Shown here in pieces: positions 26,636 to 35,024 of a stretch of DNA of 64,000 nt. Under the pieces are notes generated by a model, which saw nothing but the letters and a program-made list of their open reading frames with translations, was not told the origin of the DNA and searched no databases. The stretch covers positions 496,001 to 560,000 of the forward strand of contig CP019882.1 in NCBI GenBank assembly GCA_002007745.1. Direction: 5' to 3'. The position numbers were made by a program, and so were the translations under genes. The stretch is from Mycolicibacterium litorale (GTDB lineage: Bacteria > Actinomycetota > Actinomycetes > Mycobacteriales > Mycobacteriaceae). How positions within the stretch are numbered: the first letter of the stretch is position 1; every line of letters begins with the position of its first letter.

Positions 26636-29110
26636 GTGGCGACCGAAGATGAGCGGCTGATCTCCATTGATCCCACCGATCCCGTTGGGGAGCGGTTGCC
26701 GCAGTCAGCGCGGGATGAGGTTGTGGCCGTCGTGGGAATGCGGTGGCGTGGAGTCTGGCAGTCGGGTCTCGACTATTCAGTCAGCGATGTCGTGCAGTAT
26801 GAGGGCTCGCAGTATCGGTGCCGCACAGATCACACCTTGAATGTGCCTGACGGTTCTTCGGATTGGGAGTTGACTTCGCAGGGGTTGGCTCTCGCCGACG
26901 ACGTCGGCTATGACATCGTTCTGATTGTCGGGCAGTCGAATGCGGTCGGATATGTGACGGGCGTTAGCCCGATCAACACGACATATCTGGATCCGGCCAA
27001 TGAGCGAATCATGCAGTGGCCCAGCAGCGGCGACTACTACGGCCTCGGTCGGCCGGTGCAGGCCGTGGATCCGCTGTTCCACGTGCTGGCCCAAACGGGC
27101 ACGGTGGGGCCGGGGATGCCGTTTGCTCGGGAACTGCTGCGGCGTACGAAGCCGAATCGGAAGATTCTGCTGGTGCCGGCGGCGCGCGGGTCGACCGGAT
27201 TTACCACGACGTCACTGGAATCCCCCCCGGCTGGCTACCACACCATCTCTGGTGCCGGCGGCTGGGACCCGTCCGGCGATCAGGGCGGCATCAATCTGTA
27301 CGAGTTCGCGATCGCACAGGCGAACGCGGCAATCGCCAGCACGCCGAACAATCGGGTCATCGCCTGCATCTGGGTCCAGGGCGAAGCCGACGCCGCCTAC
27401 ATGACGCAGTCGGAGTACGCGGCCAAGCTCGACGAGCTGATCGACGGCTTCCGATCACGCATCACCGGCGCGGAGAACATGCCGTTCATCATCGGCCAGA
27501 TGGTTCCCGAGCGGATCAAGATTTCCAGCACCTACCCGAATATCAACGCCGCCCACGTAGACACCCCACGACGAAAGCTGTTGACCGCGTTCAACTACGG
27601 CGCGGTGGGCCATTACGACGGCCTGTCAACCCCGCTGCACTACGACAACGAAGGCCAGCGCATCAACGGCATGGCCATGATCGGGGCGCTCGACCTGGCG
27701 TTGGCGAACAAGCTCGGCACCGACCCCGTCACACCCGGCGCTGTTTCCCTCACACAGGTGAGCACGGCGGTCAAGGCGTCATGGGTGCGCACCGCCGGCC
27801 GGGTGACGGATTACAACGTGCGATACCGCGTCAATGCAGGAGCGTGGACGGCGCTGACCCGGGCGCAATCGCTCGACGCCGCCGCCACCATCTCCGGGAT
27901 GACGCTGGGCAACACCGTCGATGTGCAGGTGCAGGCCGTCAACGAAGAGGGCGTCAGCGGGTGGACCGATTCGGCGACTATCGCCCTGGTGAAGCTGCCC
28001 GGGCAGGCGACACTCGCGCTGGGCTCGCCTACCGCATACACCATTCCCTACACCATCACCGCGCCGACTGCGGATGGCTCACATGGGGCCGCGACTTCGT
28101 ACCTGATCGAGTACAAGCTGCACGCTGATTCGTCATGGACCCCGTTCGCCACGGTGACGGAGTTGACCGGATCGGTGACGGGACTGACGGATTCGACGCA
28201 ATACGATGTGCGGGCGACGGCCATCAACGCGGCTGGTTCTGGTTCGGCGAGCACCACCCAAACGGTCTACACCGCCGCCCCAACACCGTTGATTGACGCA
28301 GTTGGAGTCTCCGCGTATCGCGCCTGGGCAGTTCGAAAGTTGCGAAGCGCATACGCGGGGTCGGCGATCCGGGTGCGCTACACCGACAACAGCGAAGCGG
28401 ACATCGGCTTCGCCACCGGGACCAACAACCTCGACACCGCAGCGCTACTTGCGGGTGCCGCCGCGCACGGCGGAAGCGCGTGGATCAAGACGTGGTACGA
28501 CCAGTCCGGCAATGGCCGCGACGTCACCCAATCGACGGCGGCCAGCCAAGCGCGGATCGTCAACGCCGGAGTTCTCGATGTGAAGAACACGCGCCCGTCA
28601 CCGGTGTTCGCATCATCGATCTACCTCGACACTACGAATCTTGGCCTCTACTCGGCAGGGGCGGCGTCGGCGCTGGCGGTGTACTCGTCGACGAAGGGCT
28701 CGAACCTCGGCCTGGCGGTCGAGCGTGGCTCCGATCCGGCCTACAACCTGATTGGCATCCACAAGTCGGACGGGACCCTGTCGATCCAGATCCGCGACGA
28801 TACCCAGGCGGGCATGGTGGCCACCACCGGTCAGGTGCTACCCGATGCAACCCTGGTGCAGGTGTCCGCTGTCGACACGGGGACGGTGGCCACGAACTGG
28901 ATCAACGGCATTCAGTGTGGGACGGCCGCCTACACCCGATCGGGGCACACGATGTCGGAAACCACCACCCACGTCCTGGGCGGTGCAACCACGTCCGGGT
29001 CGTTCCTCAACGGCACCATGTCGGAACTGATCGAATGGACAGCGGCGCTGGACGACACACAGCGGGCCGCCGGTGCCGCTAATCAGAAGGCGTACTACGG
29101 GACTGCGTAG
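26636..29110 (+). CDS. Tail spike: CBM-like, SGNH esterase, FN3 and arabinofuranosidase-like domains
   Basis: A modular 824-aa protein, positions counted from GTG 26636. Residues 1-35 share the attachment-like N-terminus of the 25468 gene. About 36-75 resemble a CBM5/12-type module (GVWQSGLDYSVSDVVQYEG). About 95-365 form a SASA-type SGNH esterase with GQSNAVGY (nucleophilic Ser), WVQGEADA and LHYDNEGQR. Two FN3-like domains span about 370-550. The last 270 residues carry AYRAWAVRKLRSAYAGSAIRVR and WYDQSGNGRDVTQ, the pattern of arabinofuranosidase-B-type domains, then a LamG-like end. A TTG nine bases upstream is an alternative start. Likely a cell-wall glycan-degrading receptor protein. Confidence 0.75.
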   Translation: MATEDERLISIDPTDPVGERLPQSARDEVVAVVGMRWRGVWQSGLDYSVSDVVQYEGSQYRCRTDHTLNVPDGSSDWELTSQGLALADDVGYDIVLIVGQSNAVGYVTGVSPINTTYLDPANERIMQWPSSGDYYGLGRPVQAVDPLFHVLAQTGTVGPGMPFARELLRRTKPNRKILLVPAARGSTGFTTTSLESPPAGYHTISGAGGWDPSGDQGGINLYEFAIAQANAAIASTPNNRVIACIWVQGEADAAYMTQSEYAAKLDELIDGFRSRITGAENMPFIIGQMVPERIKISSTYPNINAAHVDTPRRKLLTAFNYGAVGHYDGLSTPLHYDNEGQRINGMAMIGALDLALANKLGTDPVTPGAVSLTQVSTAVKASWVRTAGRVTDYNVRYRVNAGAWTALTRAQSLDAAATISGMTLGNTVDVQVQAVNEEGVSGWTDSATIALVKLPGQATLALGSPTAYTIPYTITAPTADGSHGAATSYLIEYKLHADSSWTPFATVTELTGSVTGLTDSTQYDVRATAINAAGSGSASTTQTVYTAAPTPLIDAVGVSAYRAWAVRKLRSAYAGSAIRVRYTDNSEADIGFATGTNNLDTAALLAGAAAHGGSAWIKTWYDQSGNGRDVTQSTAASQARIVNAGVLDVKNTRPSPVFASSIYLDTTNLGLYSAGAASALAVYSSTKGSNLGLAVERGSDPAYNLIGIHKSDGTLSIQIRDDTQAGMVATTGQVLPDATLVQVSAVDTGTVATNWINGIQCGTAAYTRSGHTMSETTTHVLGGATTSGSFLNGTMSELIEWTAALDDTQRAAGAANQKAYYGTA

Positions 29111-29516
29111 GCCCCTCGCCGAAATCGACGGCAGTGGAGTCGTAATTCCAGTGGTAGTCACTCTGGCAATCGCAGGCGTCGGTCGACCACCCGTTGCTGT
29201 CCTCAACATGCCCGCAATGCTGGCGCGGCCCATCCAGTCCACAACTGTGCCTGCACGACGGGCAGCGATCCGGGTTGACGTCCGGATTTCGCCAATGCCG
29301 GTAGGCGGCGGCGAGGAGCACCGCCCACATGGCGCCACCGATCAGCAGCAGACCGGGGTAATCCCCAAATCCGGCCGCAAGTTCGACGGCCGGACGATCG
29401 GCGATCGCTGACTGGAGGACCGGGACCGCCTCATCGGCCCGATCGGAACCACTAGCCAGTAGCGCCGCGGCGGCGAATCCCGCGAAACAGACGCCAGCCC
29501 ACAATTGCCCAGCCAC
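29079..29516 (-). CDS. Two-span membrane protein with Cys-rich tail (145 aa)
   Basis: A leftward gene overlapping the 3' end of the spike gene by 32 bases. Two hydrophobic segments (about residues 5-22 and 53-72: LWAGVCFAGFAAAALLA and LLLIGGAMWAVLLAAAY) flank a short loop. The C-terminal tail has CPSCRHSC and CDCQ clusters that could bind zinc. GTG 29516 has GGAG four bases upstream. Opposite orientation to the late operon suggests expression in the lysogen, perhaps in superinfection exclusion, but this is inference. Confidence 0.55.
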   Translation of the reverse strand: MAGQLWAGVCFAGFAAAALLASGSDRADEAVPVLQSAIADRPAVELAAGFGDYPGLLLIGGAMWAVLLAAAYRHWRNPDVNPDRCPSCRHSCGLDGPRQHCGHVEDSNGWSTDACDCQSDYHWNYDSTAVDFGEGPTQSRSTPSD

Positions 29517-29585
29517 GCAACTCCCCGAAATAAACCACTCTGGTCAGCTCTTGGAGGCTAGGTGGGTCTAGCTCAAACGTCGCGC

Positions 29586-29597
29586 GTAGTCGACTAC
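29586..29597. repeat. 12-bp palindrome upstream of the endolysin
   Basis: GTAGTCGACTAC is a perfect palindrome in the AT-richer gap between the leftward membrane gene and the endolysin. It could be an operator or part of a late promoter region. No clear -35/-10 pair was identified. Confidence 0.25.
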
Positions 29598-29675
29598 TCT
29601 AATTGGCCCACAGCAAATTATTGATTCTTGGATGCGGCGCAGTGGCTGCACCCGCTGCTCATACCGTGTGCGTTT

Positions 29676-31163
29676 GTGGCCGAGCAACCTACCCGGGCGA
29701 ATGTTGAAGCGGCGAAGGCGTTCTTCCGGCCGCGGTTCGGCGACCCGTACGTGTACGCGGGGGCGTTGTCGCCGACGAACGTCAAGCAGGGCACGGACTG
29801 TTCGGAGGCGGTGCAGACTGCCGCCGAGTTGGTGCTGGGTCGGTATGTGCCCGGTCGGCAGTTCGAGGGTGCGACCACCGAGAGCTATCGGATCTACCCG
29901 GACGGCAGGCTGATCCCGATCGGGGGTGTGGGTCCGTTCGGCACGATCCGTGTCGCATCCCCGCGGGACATTCCCGCCGACGCGCCGTTGAAGATCGCGC
30001 TGCATCATGGCGGCGGCGGCCCAGATTCGCACATGTGGTGCGAGGTTGACGGGATGCGCATCGAATCCCGCGGCGGTGGCGTCGGTTTGATCACGCAGCC
30101 CCAGGCGAAGGCGATCGACGACCCGTACGCCAACGCGTGGTGCTATCTCCCCGGCCCGATCATCGAGGACGGCACAGCGCCGACTATCGCCGAGCCTGCC
30201 GACACTCTCTACGCCGACGTGTCCGAGTGGCAGAAGCCAGTCGACGACTCCTATCCGTATCGGGTGATCTGCATCCGCTCCAACGACGGCACACACCGCG
30301 ACACCAAGTGGGCGACCAACTACGCCTGGTGCAGACGCGCCGCTGACACCGGCCGCATCGCGTTCTTCATCGTCTACTTCGTCTACCGGCCGGGTGTCGA
30401 CAGCGTCGCCGTCCACAAAGCGATGGTCGGTGACCCGCACCCGAAGATGGCGGTGATGGTCGACGTCGAGTCCTGGGGCGGCCAGATCCGCGGCGACCAG
30501 TCGGCCGGCATCAACGCCACCATCGACACGTTGGCCGCGTGGTTGGGCGACCGCCGCCGGATCATCGGCTACGGCAACGTCGGCGACCTCAACGCCTTGT
30601 GGCCACGCAAACCCGACGGTGTGCGCCTGGTCGTCGCCGGCTACGGATCGAACCCCTCGTATCCGGGCAAGATCGCCCACCAGTACACCGACGGCCAGGG
30701 CTACGGCGGCGGCCTGCCCGAAGGCGCACCACCGTTCGGCAACTGCGACATGAACAGCGCAGACGGCTACACCGCCACAGCATTCGCCCAAGCGCTGGGC
30801 ATCACGACGACAGCCACACCCGACCAGGAGGACGGCATGCCGCAACAGCTGCAGACCAGCCGATCGATCTACCGGACGAGCAACAACCGCACCATGACGG
30901 GCGACGACGCCTCTTTCGGTGCCGACGCAACATCCCACATGAACTGGGTGGAGACCTGCGCCATCCGCGGTGAACGGTGGGCGCTGGAGTTGGTCGCCGC
31001 CACCGCGAATGGAGGCGTCGGCGCCACCAAGTGGTGGGAAGTCAACCAGGGCAACCCGAATCCCGGCATCGACCCGTGGGCTGTGCAGAAGGCCAAAGAC
31101 GTCCTGCTCTACATCGCCACCACGAATCCCACCCTGCTGCAATCGAATGGAGCATCGGCATGA
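29676..31163 (+). CDS. lysA: Endolysin: N-terminal peptidase and GH25 muramidase
   Basis: Degrades peptidoglycan at lysis. The N-terminal domain has RANVEAAKAFFRPRFGDPYVYAG and GTDCSEAV with a likely catalytic Cys, plus HMWCEVDGMRIES with the His, like NlpC/P60-type mycobacteriophage peptidase domains. From about residue 175, YADVSEWQ and MVDVESWGG give the acidic residues of a GH25 lysozyme. The C-terminal 120 residues (NRTMTGDDASFGADATSHM) may bind the cell wall. GTG 29676 (MAEQPTRANVEA) matches usual N-termini; a TTG start at 29628 would add 16 residues. Confidence 0.8.
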   Translation: MAEQPTRANVEAAKAFFRPRFGDPYVYAGALSPTNVKQGTDCSEAVQTAAELVLGRYVPGRQFEGATTESYRIYPDGRLIPIGGVGPFGTIRVASPRDIPADAPLKIALHHGGGGPDSHMWCEVDGMRIESRGGGVGLITQPQAKAIDDPYANAWCYLPGPIIEDGTAPTIAEPADTLYADVSEWQKPVDDSYPYRVICIRSNDGTHRDTKWATNYAWCRRAADTGRIAFFIVYFVYRPGVDSVAVHKAMVGDPHPKMAVMVDVESWGGQIRGDQSAGINATIDTLAAWLGDRRRIIGYGNVGDLNALWPRKPDGVRLVVAGYGSNPSYPGKIAHQYTDGQGYGGGLPEGAPPFGNCDMNSADGYTATAFAQALGITTTATPDQEDGMPQQLQTSRSIYRTSNNRTMTGDDASFGADATSHMNWVETCAIRGERWALELVAATANGGVGATKWWEVNQGNPNPGIDPWAVQKAKDVLLYIATTNPTLLQSNGASA

Positions 31164-31573
31164 CTCTGACCAAAGTCCGTGAGAACGCGAAGGCGCTCGC
31201 CACACTCCTGGGATCACTCGCCACGTTCTTGGCTGCCGTCAACGCTCCTCCGCAGTTGCAGCTGTGGGTTGGCGGCGCCGGAACTGTTCTGACCGCGCTC
31301 GTCACGTGGGGTGTTCCCAACCTGCCCAGACCGGGGGCGCCGGCCGCCCCCGTCGATGAACGTGTGATCAGCGATGTGCAGGCCGCCGTTCAGGAGCGTG
31401 ACGATCGAGCGGCCGCCGCGGCTGCCGCTGACACGGCGTTGGGCAATATCCTCACGGGAGTGAACCAGGCTATCGGTGCGACACCGATTGTCGGTCCCCC
31501 TGCCGCCGCAGCGCTCAGCCTCGTCGAACAGTTTCTGCGGTCCGCGACTCGCGGCGACCGTAACTCGGGCTGA
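31160..31573 (+). CDS. Holin-like membrane protein (137 aa)
   Basis: ATG 31160 overlaps the endolysin stop (ATGA), fitting a lysis cassette. Two hydrophobic segments (about 12-27 and 33-52) with a short turn containing NAPPQLQ match common mycobacteriophage holins. A charged helical and Ala-rich C-terminus follows. A holin would permeabilise the inner membrane at the timed end of infection. Confidence 0.65.
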   Translation: MTLTKVRENAKALATLLGSLATFLAAVNAPPQLQLWVGGAGTVLTALVTWGVPNLPRPGAPAAPVDERVISDVQAAVQERDDRAAAAAAADTALGNILTGVNQAIGATPIVGPPAAAALSLVEQFLRSATRGDRNSG

Positions 31574-31893
31574 TGCCGACCTGGTCCCCAGCGGAGTGGG
31601 GTCAGTTCAACATCGTCGGCGTCGTCATCATCTTCGGCGCGTTCTTCCTCGTCGCCGTCTCCCGCGGCTGGCTCGTTCCCGGCAACTTCCACCGCGAGTT
31701 CGTTGCCTCCAAGGACAGAGAGCTCGACGCCAAGGAACGCGAACTCGCCTCAGCCAACCAGCGCGCCGACGTCCAAGCCGAGACGATCCAGATCCAGGCC
31801 AAGACGTTGGCCAGCAAAGACGCGGTCGAGGAAGCGACGACACAGCTGATGCGGGCCCTGCGTGACGGTCAAGAGCAACGGGCAGGCCAGTGA
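31573..31893 (+). CDS. Single-span membrane protein with coiled coil (106 aa)
   Basis: Overlaps the holin stop (TGATG). One transmembrane helix (about residues 13-30, FNIVGVVIIFGAFFLVAVS) is followed by a long charged coiled coil (REFVASKDRELDAKERELAS). Similar one-span proteins follow the holin in many mycobacteriophages and may be second holins, antiholins or spanin-like factors. The role here is inferred from position. Confidence 0.6.
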   Translation: MPTWSPAEWGQFNIVGVVIIFGAFFLVAVSRGWLVPGNFHREFVASKDRELDAKERELASANQRADVQAETIQIQAKTLASKDAVEEATTQLMRALRDGQEQRAGQ

Positions 31894-32129
31894 TGTGGCG
31901 GCGATACCGGCAGGAGATGGCCGAAGCGAAGCGCCGGGAAGCCGCCGCCCAGCGGCAGGCCAGCGAAGCTGAGCAGCGAGTCGCCGCCGCGCGGCGGCAG
32001 CGCGACATCGTCGGCCGCCGGGCCGCGGAGTCGATAGAGAAAACAGAGTCACTGCGTAACCAGGTGAAGCTGAACGGCTTCACCGAACTGTTGGTGTCGA
32101 CATTCGGACGTAGGGGGCACAGCGGATGA
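31890..32129 (+). CDS. Short coiled-coil protein in lysis cassette (79 aa)
   Basis: Starts at GTG 31890 or ATG 31893 and overlaps both neighbours. Almost the whole chain is a charged, Arg/Glu/Ala-rich helix (RQEMAEAKRREAAAQRQASE), with a short C-terminal segment LNGFTELLVSTFG. No signal peptide or membrane helix is seen. Possibly a cytoplasmic partner of the neighbouring membrane proteins. Confidence 0.5.
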   Translation: MMWRRYRQEMAEAKRREAAAQRQASEAEQRVAAARRQRDIVGRRAAESIEKTESLRNQVKLNGFTELLVSTFGRRGHSG

Positions 32130-32539
32130 TCCGCCGTCTGGTCGAGTACCGGCACCTGATGCTGTGGGTGTACGGCATCGCGCTGCTGCTGGTATTCGGA
32201 ACCGTGCTGTCCGACGTGTGGCTGGACATCGACTTTCAACGCTGGGCCAACATCGCGCTGCTGGCCATCGCGGTCCTCGTGACCACGTTCGGCGCCCTGT
32301 ATGGGCTGCGGTCACGGTGGCGGACAAACCCGATCGGGAAGGTGTTCTTCGCCAAGTCGATGGTGCTGCCGCTGGTGCTATGGCAGGGGGCGGCTTCATC
32401 GTGGTTGAGCACCGAGTACCCGGGCCGCCAGCACGTCCGGTTCGTGATCTACGCACTCGGGGTGGCGGTCTATATCCCGATGCTCATCTCCCTGTATCGG
32501 GAGCAGCAACGCGACCGCGACCGCGAGGCCGACACCTAG
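32126..32539 (+). CDS. Four-span membrane protein of the lysis region (137 aa)
   Basis: ATG 32126 overlaps the preceding stop. Four hydrophobic segments are visible (about 10-30, 40-60, 75-93, 103-122), with a conserved-looking NPIGKVFFAKSMVLPLVLWQ and EYPGRQHVRFVIYALGVAVY. Similar proteins follow holins in mycobacteriophage genomes. It may be a holin or holin regulator. Confidence 0.6.
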   Translation: MIRRLVEYRHLMLWVYGIALLLVFGTVLSDVWLDIDFQRWANIALLAIAVLVTTFGALYGLRSRWRTNPIGKVFFAKSMVLPLVLWQGAASSWLSTEYPGRQHVRFVIYALGVAVYIPMLISLYREQQRDRDREADT

Positions 32540-32583
32540 CAACCGAAACGGGGGCTGTCCGGAAGGGTTGGGGGTGTTGAGCG

Positions 32584-32814
32584 ATGAAGCTCCGGCAGGC
32601 CGACTATGGATGGCTCACGGTCGCGGCGGTCGTGCTGGTGGTGGAGGCCACCGCCGAACCGGGTGAACTCCTCTCCGAGGGCGTGGACCGCTACTTGGCG
32701 CGCCGGCCGTGGCTGACCCGCACCGCGGTGGTCCTCACGGCCGCGCACCTGCTGAACCTGCTTCCCGCCCGGGTCGACCCGTTCTATCGGGTCGCGGTCC
32801 TGTTCGGCCGGTGA
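32584..32814 (+). CDS. Small membrane protein, DUF7427-like (76 aa)
   Basis: Begins MKLRQADYGWLTVAAVVLVVE with one hydrophobic N-terminal helix, then LSEGVDRYLARRPWLTRT and a second moderately hydrophobic helix (AVVLTAAHLLNLLPARVDP). This layout is common at the end of the late operon in mycobacteriophages and is usually labelled as a membrane protein of unknown function. It is the last rightward late gene here. Confidence 0.6.
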   Translation: MKLRQADYGWLTVAAVVLVVEATAEPGELLSEGVDRYLARRPWLTRTAVVLTAAHLLNLLPARVDPFYRVAVLFGR

Positions 32815-32876
32815 ACGAGGACCTGATGGTGTGGGCCCGCCAGGCCCGCCGCTACGGGCGGTCCTGCTGGGGTCAT

Positions 32877-33188
32877 TCATCCCGGCCACGCCCCGCCACA
32901 GCCGCCCTGCGGCGCCCGGGCGGGGAAGATCGTCGAGTCGCCGACGACACACCAGAGTTTGAACTGGCCACCCGAGACGTCGTAATGCCAGCGGCTGCCG
33001 TCGTCGTAGGGGATGCCGTCGCACCAGCCCACGAGGCCGGGGGTCCAGCCGGTGCCACCGCCGGGACACCACCCCATCATCAGGTTGGGGGTGTGGGGGT
33101 CGAACGTGGCCGGGTCGGCACCGGCTGGCGCGGCGGAAACCAAGGTGCCGACGGCGACGGCGAGGGCGGCGATGAGTGGGCGGTTCAT
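32877..33188 (-). CDS. Secreted protein of unknown function (103 aa)
   Basis: A Sec signal peptide ([20 protein letters not shown], cleavage near AGA-DP) is followed by about 78 residues with four cysteines: [36 protein letters not shown] and QGGCGGAW. Small secreted proteins with a CDGI-YPDGS-WH core are common in mycobacteria. The ATG overlaps the stop of the upstream lipoprotein gene by four bases, so they form an operon. Leftward orientation within the prophage marks it as possible lysogeny cargo. Confidence 0.7.
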   Translation of the reverse strand: MNRPLIAALAVAVGTLVSAAPAGADPATFDPHTPNLMMGWCPGGGTGWTPGLVGWCDGIPYDDGSRWHYDVSGGQFKLWCVVGDSTIFPARAPQGGCGGAWPG

Positions 33189-33589
33189 CGGGTCTGCGCC
33201 AGATACTGAGGGCAGTACGCTGCCGCTGCCGCCGCCGCATACTTGACCGCCTTGTCCAGCGGGAAGCCGGCGTCCATCATCTTCGAGATCGTCTCGGTCT
33301 TGCCGATGGTGTCGAACCCGTAGCAGATCTCGTGCGCCTTCTCGACCAGCTGGCCGCGCGGGATGCTCCGGAAGCTGGGGTCGTCGGCCAGCTGCGAGAA
33401 CAGGACCCGGTCCTGGTCGGTGCCGGGCGAGGCTTCAGGCGGCGGCGCAGATACCGCCGTCGAGCTCGGCGATGGCAGTGGAGGAACTTGTATCACGGTG
33501 GTGCTCGACGTCGTCGTGGTCGATCCGCACCCCGCGGCGACAGCAGCGAGTAACGCAAGCGGCGTCGCGACGCCCGACCGTGCCCCCAT
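33185..33589 (-). CDS. DUF732 domain lipoprotein (134 aa)
   Basis: The N-terminus has a lipoprotein signal ending in a lipobox-like VAAGC (Cys at about 21), then a Thr/Ser/Pro-rich linker. The globular part (about 58-130) has the DUF732 pattern: a hydrophobic F-x-L repeat, [11 protein letters not shown] and the C-terminal AAAYCPQYL, with two Cys likely forming a disulfide. AGGGGG lies eight bases before ATG 33589. DUF732 proteins are mycobacterial exported proteins; finding one beside phage genes suggests lysogenic conversion cargo. Confidence 0.75.
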   Translation of the reverse strand: MGARSGVATPLALLAAVAAGCGSTTTTSSTTVIQVPPLPSPSSTAVSAPPPEASPGTDQDRVLFSQLADDPSFRSIPRGQLVEKAHEICYGFDTIGKTETISKMMDAGFPLDKAVKYAAAAAAAYCPQYLAQTR

Positions 33590-33656
33590 CAGAATCCCCC
33601 TGCCAGTTTCCTGTGAGCAGGGAGGTTACGCGCATGTCAACGCGCGCGGCAAGGTT

Positions 33657-33938
33657 TCAGTCTGCCGGCGGAACCGGCCGCAGATGCCGCGGCTTCACCA
33701 TTTGCTGCTGTTCGGTGACAGCCCTGGCGATGTGCTCAGCCAACCCAGCGACGAACTCATCGGTGACGTACACCTTGGCGGCTTGCCGGCCGATGCGCAT
33801 CCGTTCGGCGATGAGGTCAACCTGGCTGGAAATGTCCTCCCGGGCGACGTCTTCGCTGATGTCGAAACCCTGTTCGGCTAGCAGCCGGACCAGAAGTTGC
33901 GCGCGGTCATTCATCCAGGGTGAACGACGCACAGCCAT
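33657..33938 (-). CDS. Small DNA-binding-like prophage protein (93 aa)
   Basis: Encodes MAVRRSPWMNDRAQLLVRLL followed by a helical region with DISSQVDLIAERMRIGRQAAKVYVTDEF, similar in pattern to small proteins found beside integrases in mycobacterial prophages. The ERMRIGRQAAKVYVTD segment could be a helix-turn-helix. ATG 33938 is supported by TACTGT (TANNNT) seven bases upstream, indicating a leaderless transcript; ATG 33914 and a longer start at 34076 are alternatives. It diverges from the excisionase-like gene. It may regulate lysogeny or excision. Confidence 0.55.
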   Translation of the reverse strand: MAVRRSPWMNDRAQLLVRLLAEQGFDISEDVAREDISSQVDLIAERMRIGRQAAKVYVTDEFVAGLAEHIARAVTEQQQMVKPRHLRPVPPAD

Positions 33939-34017
33939 GAGGCGCACAGTAACGAAGCGATATACCTGATGGGACACCCAAACGTATACACCCTTTCGGG
34001 TGCTTACCGTCAGCCCA
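33939..34017. promoter_or_regulatory. Divergent promoter region between the 93-aa gene and the excisionase-like gene
   Basis: Two TANNNT hexamers face outward: TACTGT on the minus strand (33946-33951) and TACCGT on the plus strand (34005-34010). Each lies seven bases before its start codon. Between them ACACCC occurs twice (in GACACCCAAACG and TACACCCTTTCG), and CACCC/GGGTG forms a short inverted repeat around TTTC. This compact layout suggests a shared operator that could set the excision/integration balance. Confidence 0.45.
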
Positions 34018-34197
34018 GTGGTCAGATACTTGAGCGTCTCCGAATTCGCTGAGAAGGCAGGTCTGTCCCGCAACACCGTGAAGTCCTACAGTCAAATCCC
34101 CGGTCGCCTCCCCGAGCCGGATGCGATGGTGGGGCGAGTCAAAGGCTGGCTACCCGAGACGGTTGACGCATGGCTGAGCCGGCGACCGGACCGTTAG
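34018..34197 (+). CDS. xis: Excisionase-like HTH protein (59 aa)
   Basis: Begins at GTG 34018 (MVRYLSVSEFAEKAGLSRNT), with a MerR/AlpA-type winged helix-turn-helix. The wing is around RLPEPDAMVGRVKGWLPETVDAWLS. Proteins of this size and fold next to integrases act as recombination directionality factors. A TANNNT box seven bases upstream supports a leaderless GTG start, and a start at 34000 is possible. Its 3' end overlaps the convergent integrase gene by four bases. Confidence 0.65.
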   Translation: MVRYLSVSEFAEKAGLSRNTVKSYSQIPGRLPEPDAMVGRVKGWLPETVDAWLSRRPDR

Positions 34198-35024
34198 GCG
34201 ACCGCGGCCATCATCGCGGCCCGCATCTCGTCGTCGTCGACGGCCGTGTACCGCTCGGTGATAGCCACGTTGGCGTGGCCGAGAAGTTCCTGGACTGCGC
34301 GGAGGTTCCTGGTGCCCCGGTATGCCTTCGAGGCGAACCGGTGCCGCAGCTTGTGGACGGTCCAGATGCCCGGCAAGGCGTCCGAGCAGAGTGTGCCCAC
34401 GTAGGCCGGCGAGACGTGACCGCCGCGGCTGCTGGGAAACAGCCAGCCCTTGTCGCCGCCGCCGGGTGTGTGACCGCCCGCGCCGGCCACGATCTGCGCA
34501 GCCAGGCTGTCGCTGATGGGTATGACGCGTTCCCGGGATCCCTTCCCGTGGACGAGCAGCTGGGCCCCCTTCGGGGTGTAGCGGACGTCCTGGGTGTGCA
34601 CTTGCGCCACCTCGGCGCGCCGCAATCCACCCTCGGCGGCAAGTCGCAGCATCAGCGCGGTGCGCGCCGACGCGACGGTGCGAGCTTCCTGGTACACCGG
34701 GTCAGGCGCCGGCCGGGCCGCCGCCTTGGGGATTTTCACCTGCGGGATCTCGACGGCCGGATCGGCGGCGATGTGCCCATGCTTGCATGCCCAGGCAAAG
34801 AATCCCCGTACCCCGGACCTGTAGCTGCGGCGGGTCTCGGGTTTCCAATCGTGGACACTGAACCAGCCGATGAGGTCGTCGTGGGTGATCGCTGCGGGGG
34901 TGAGGTTGATCGACTTCGCTAGGTAGAGGATTTGGAATTTCCGCAGATCAATGGTCGTTTTGGGACGACCGATCGCTTTCATGTACGCGACATAGGCGTC
35001 GATGACGGAATCCCACCCTTGCAT
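34194..35024 (-). CDS. int: Phage tyrosine integrase
   Basis: Catalyses site-specific recombination between attP and attB. The 276-aa protein has an N-terminal core-binding domain (WDSVIDAYVAYMKAIGRPKTT) and a catalytic domain with the family residues: Arg in GGLRRAEVAQV, the HKLRHRF box and the Tyr nucleophile in LGHANVAITERYT. ATG 35024 is chosen because the extra 31 residues of the longer frame do not resemble integrase and a GGGGG stretch lies just upstream. It is the last prophage gene, so the attachment junction should lie to its right. Confidence 0.9.
   Translation of the reverse strand: MQGWDSVIDAYVAYMKAIGRPKTTIDLRKFQILYLAKSINLTPAAITHDDLIGWFSVHDWKPETRRSYRSGVRGFFAWACKHGHIAADPAVEIPQVKIPKAAARPAPDPVYQEARTVASARTALMLRLAAEGGLRRAEVAQVHTQDVRYTPKGAQLLVHGKGSRERVIPISDSLAAQIVAGAGGHTPGGGDKGWLFPSSRGGHVSPAYVGTLCSDALPGIWTVHKLRHRFASKAYRGTRNLRAVQELLGHANVAITERYTAVDDDEMRAAMMAAVA

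Noticed and set aside
29568..31217. Leftward frame of 549 codons
   Set aside because: Antisense to the endolysin, which has clear catalytic motifs on the plus strand.
32811..33209. Short rightward frame starting VNEDLMVWARQ after the last late gene
   Set aside because: The first 25 residues look plausible, but the frame then runs antisense to the secreted-protein gene with poor composition. No separate stop supports a mini-gene.
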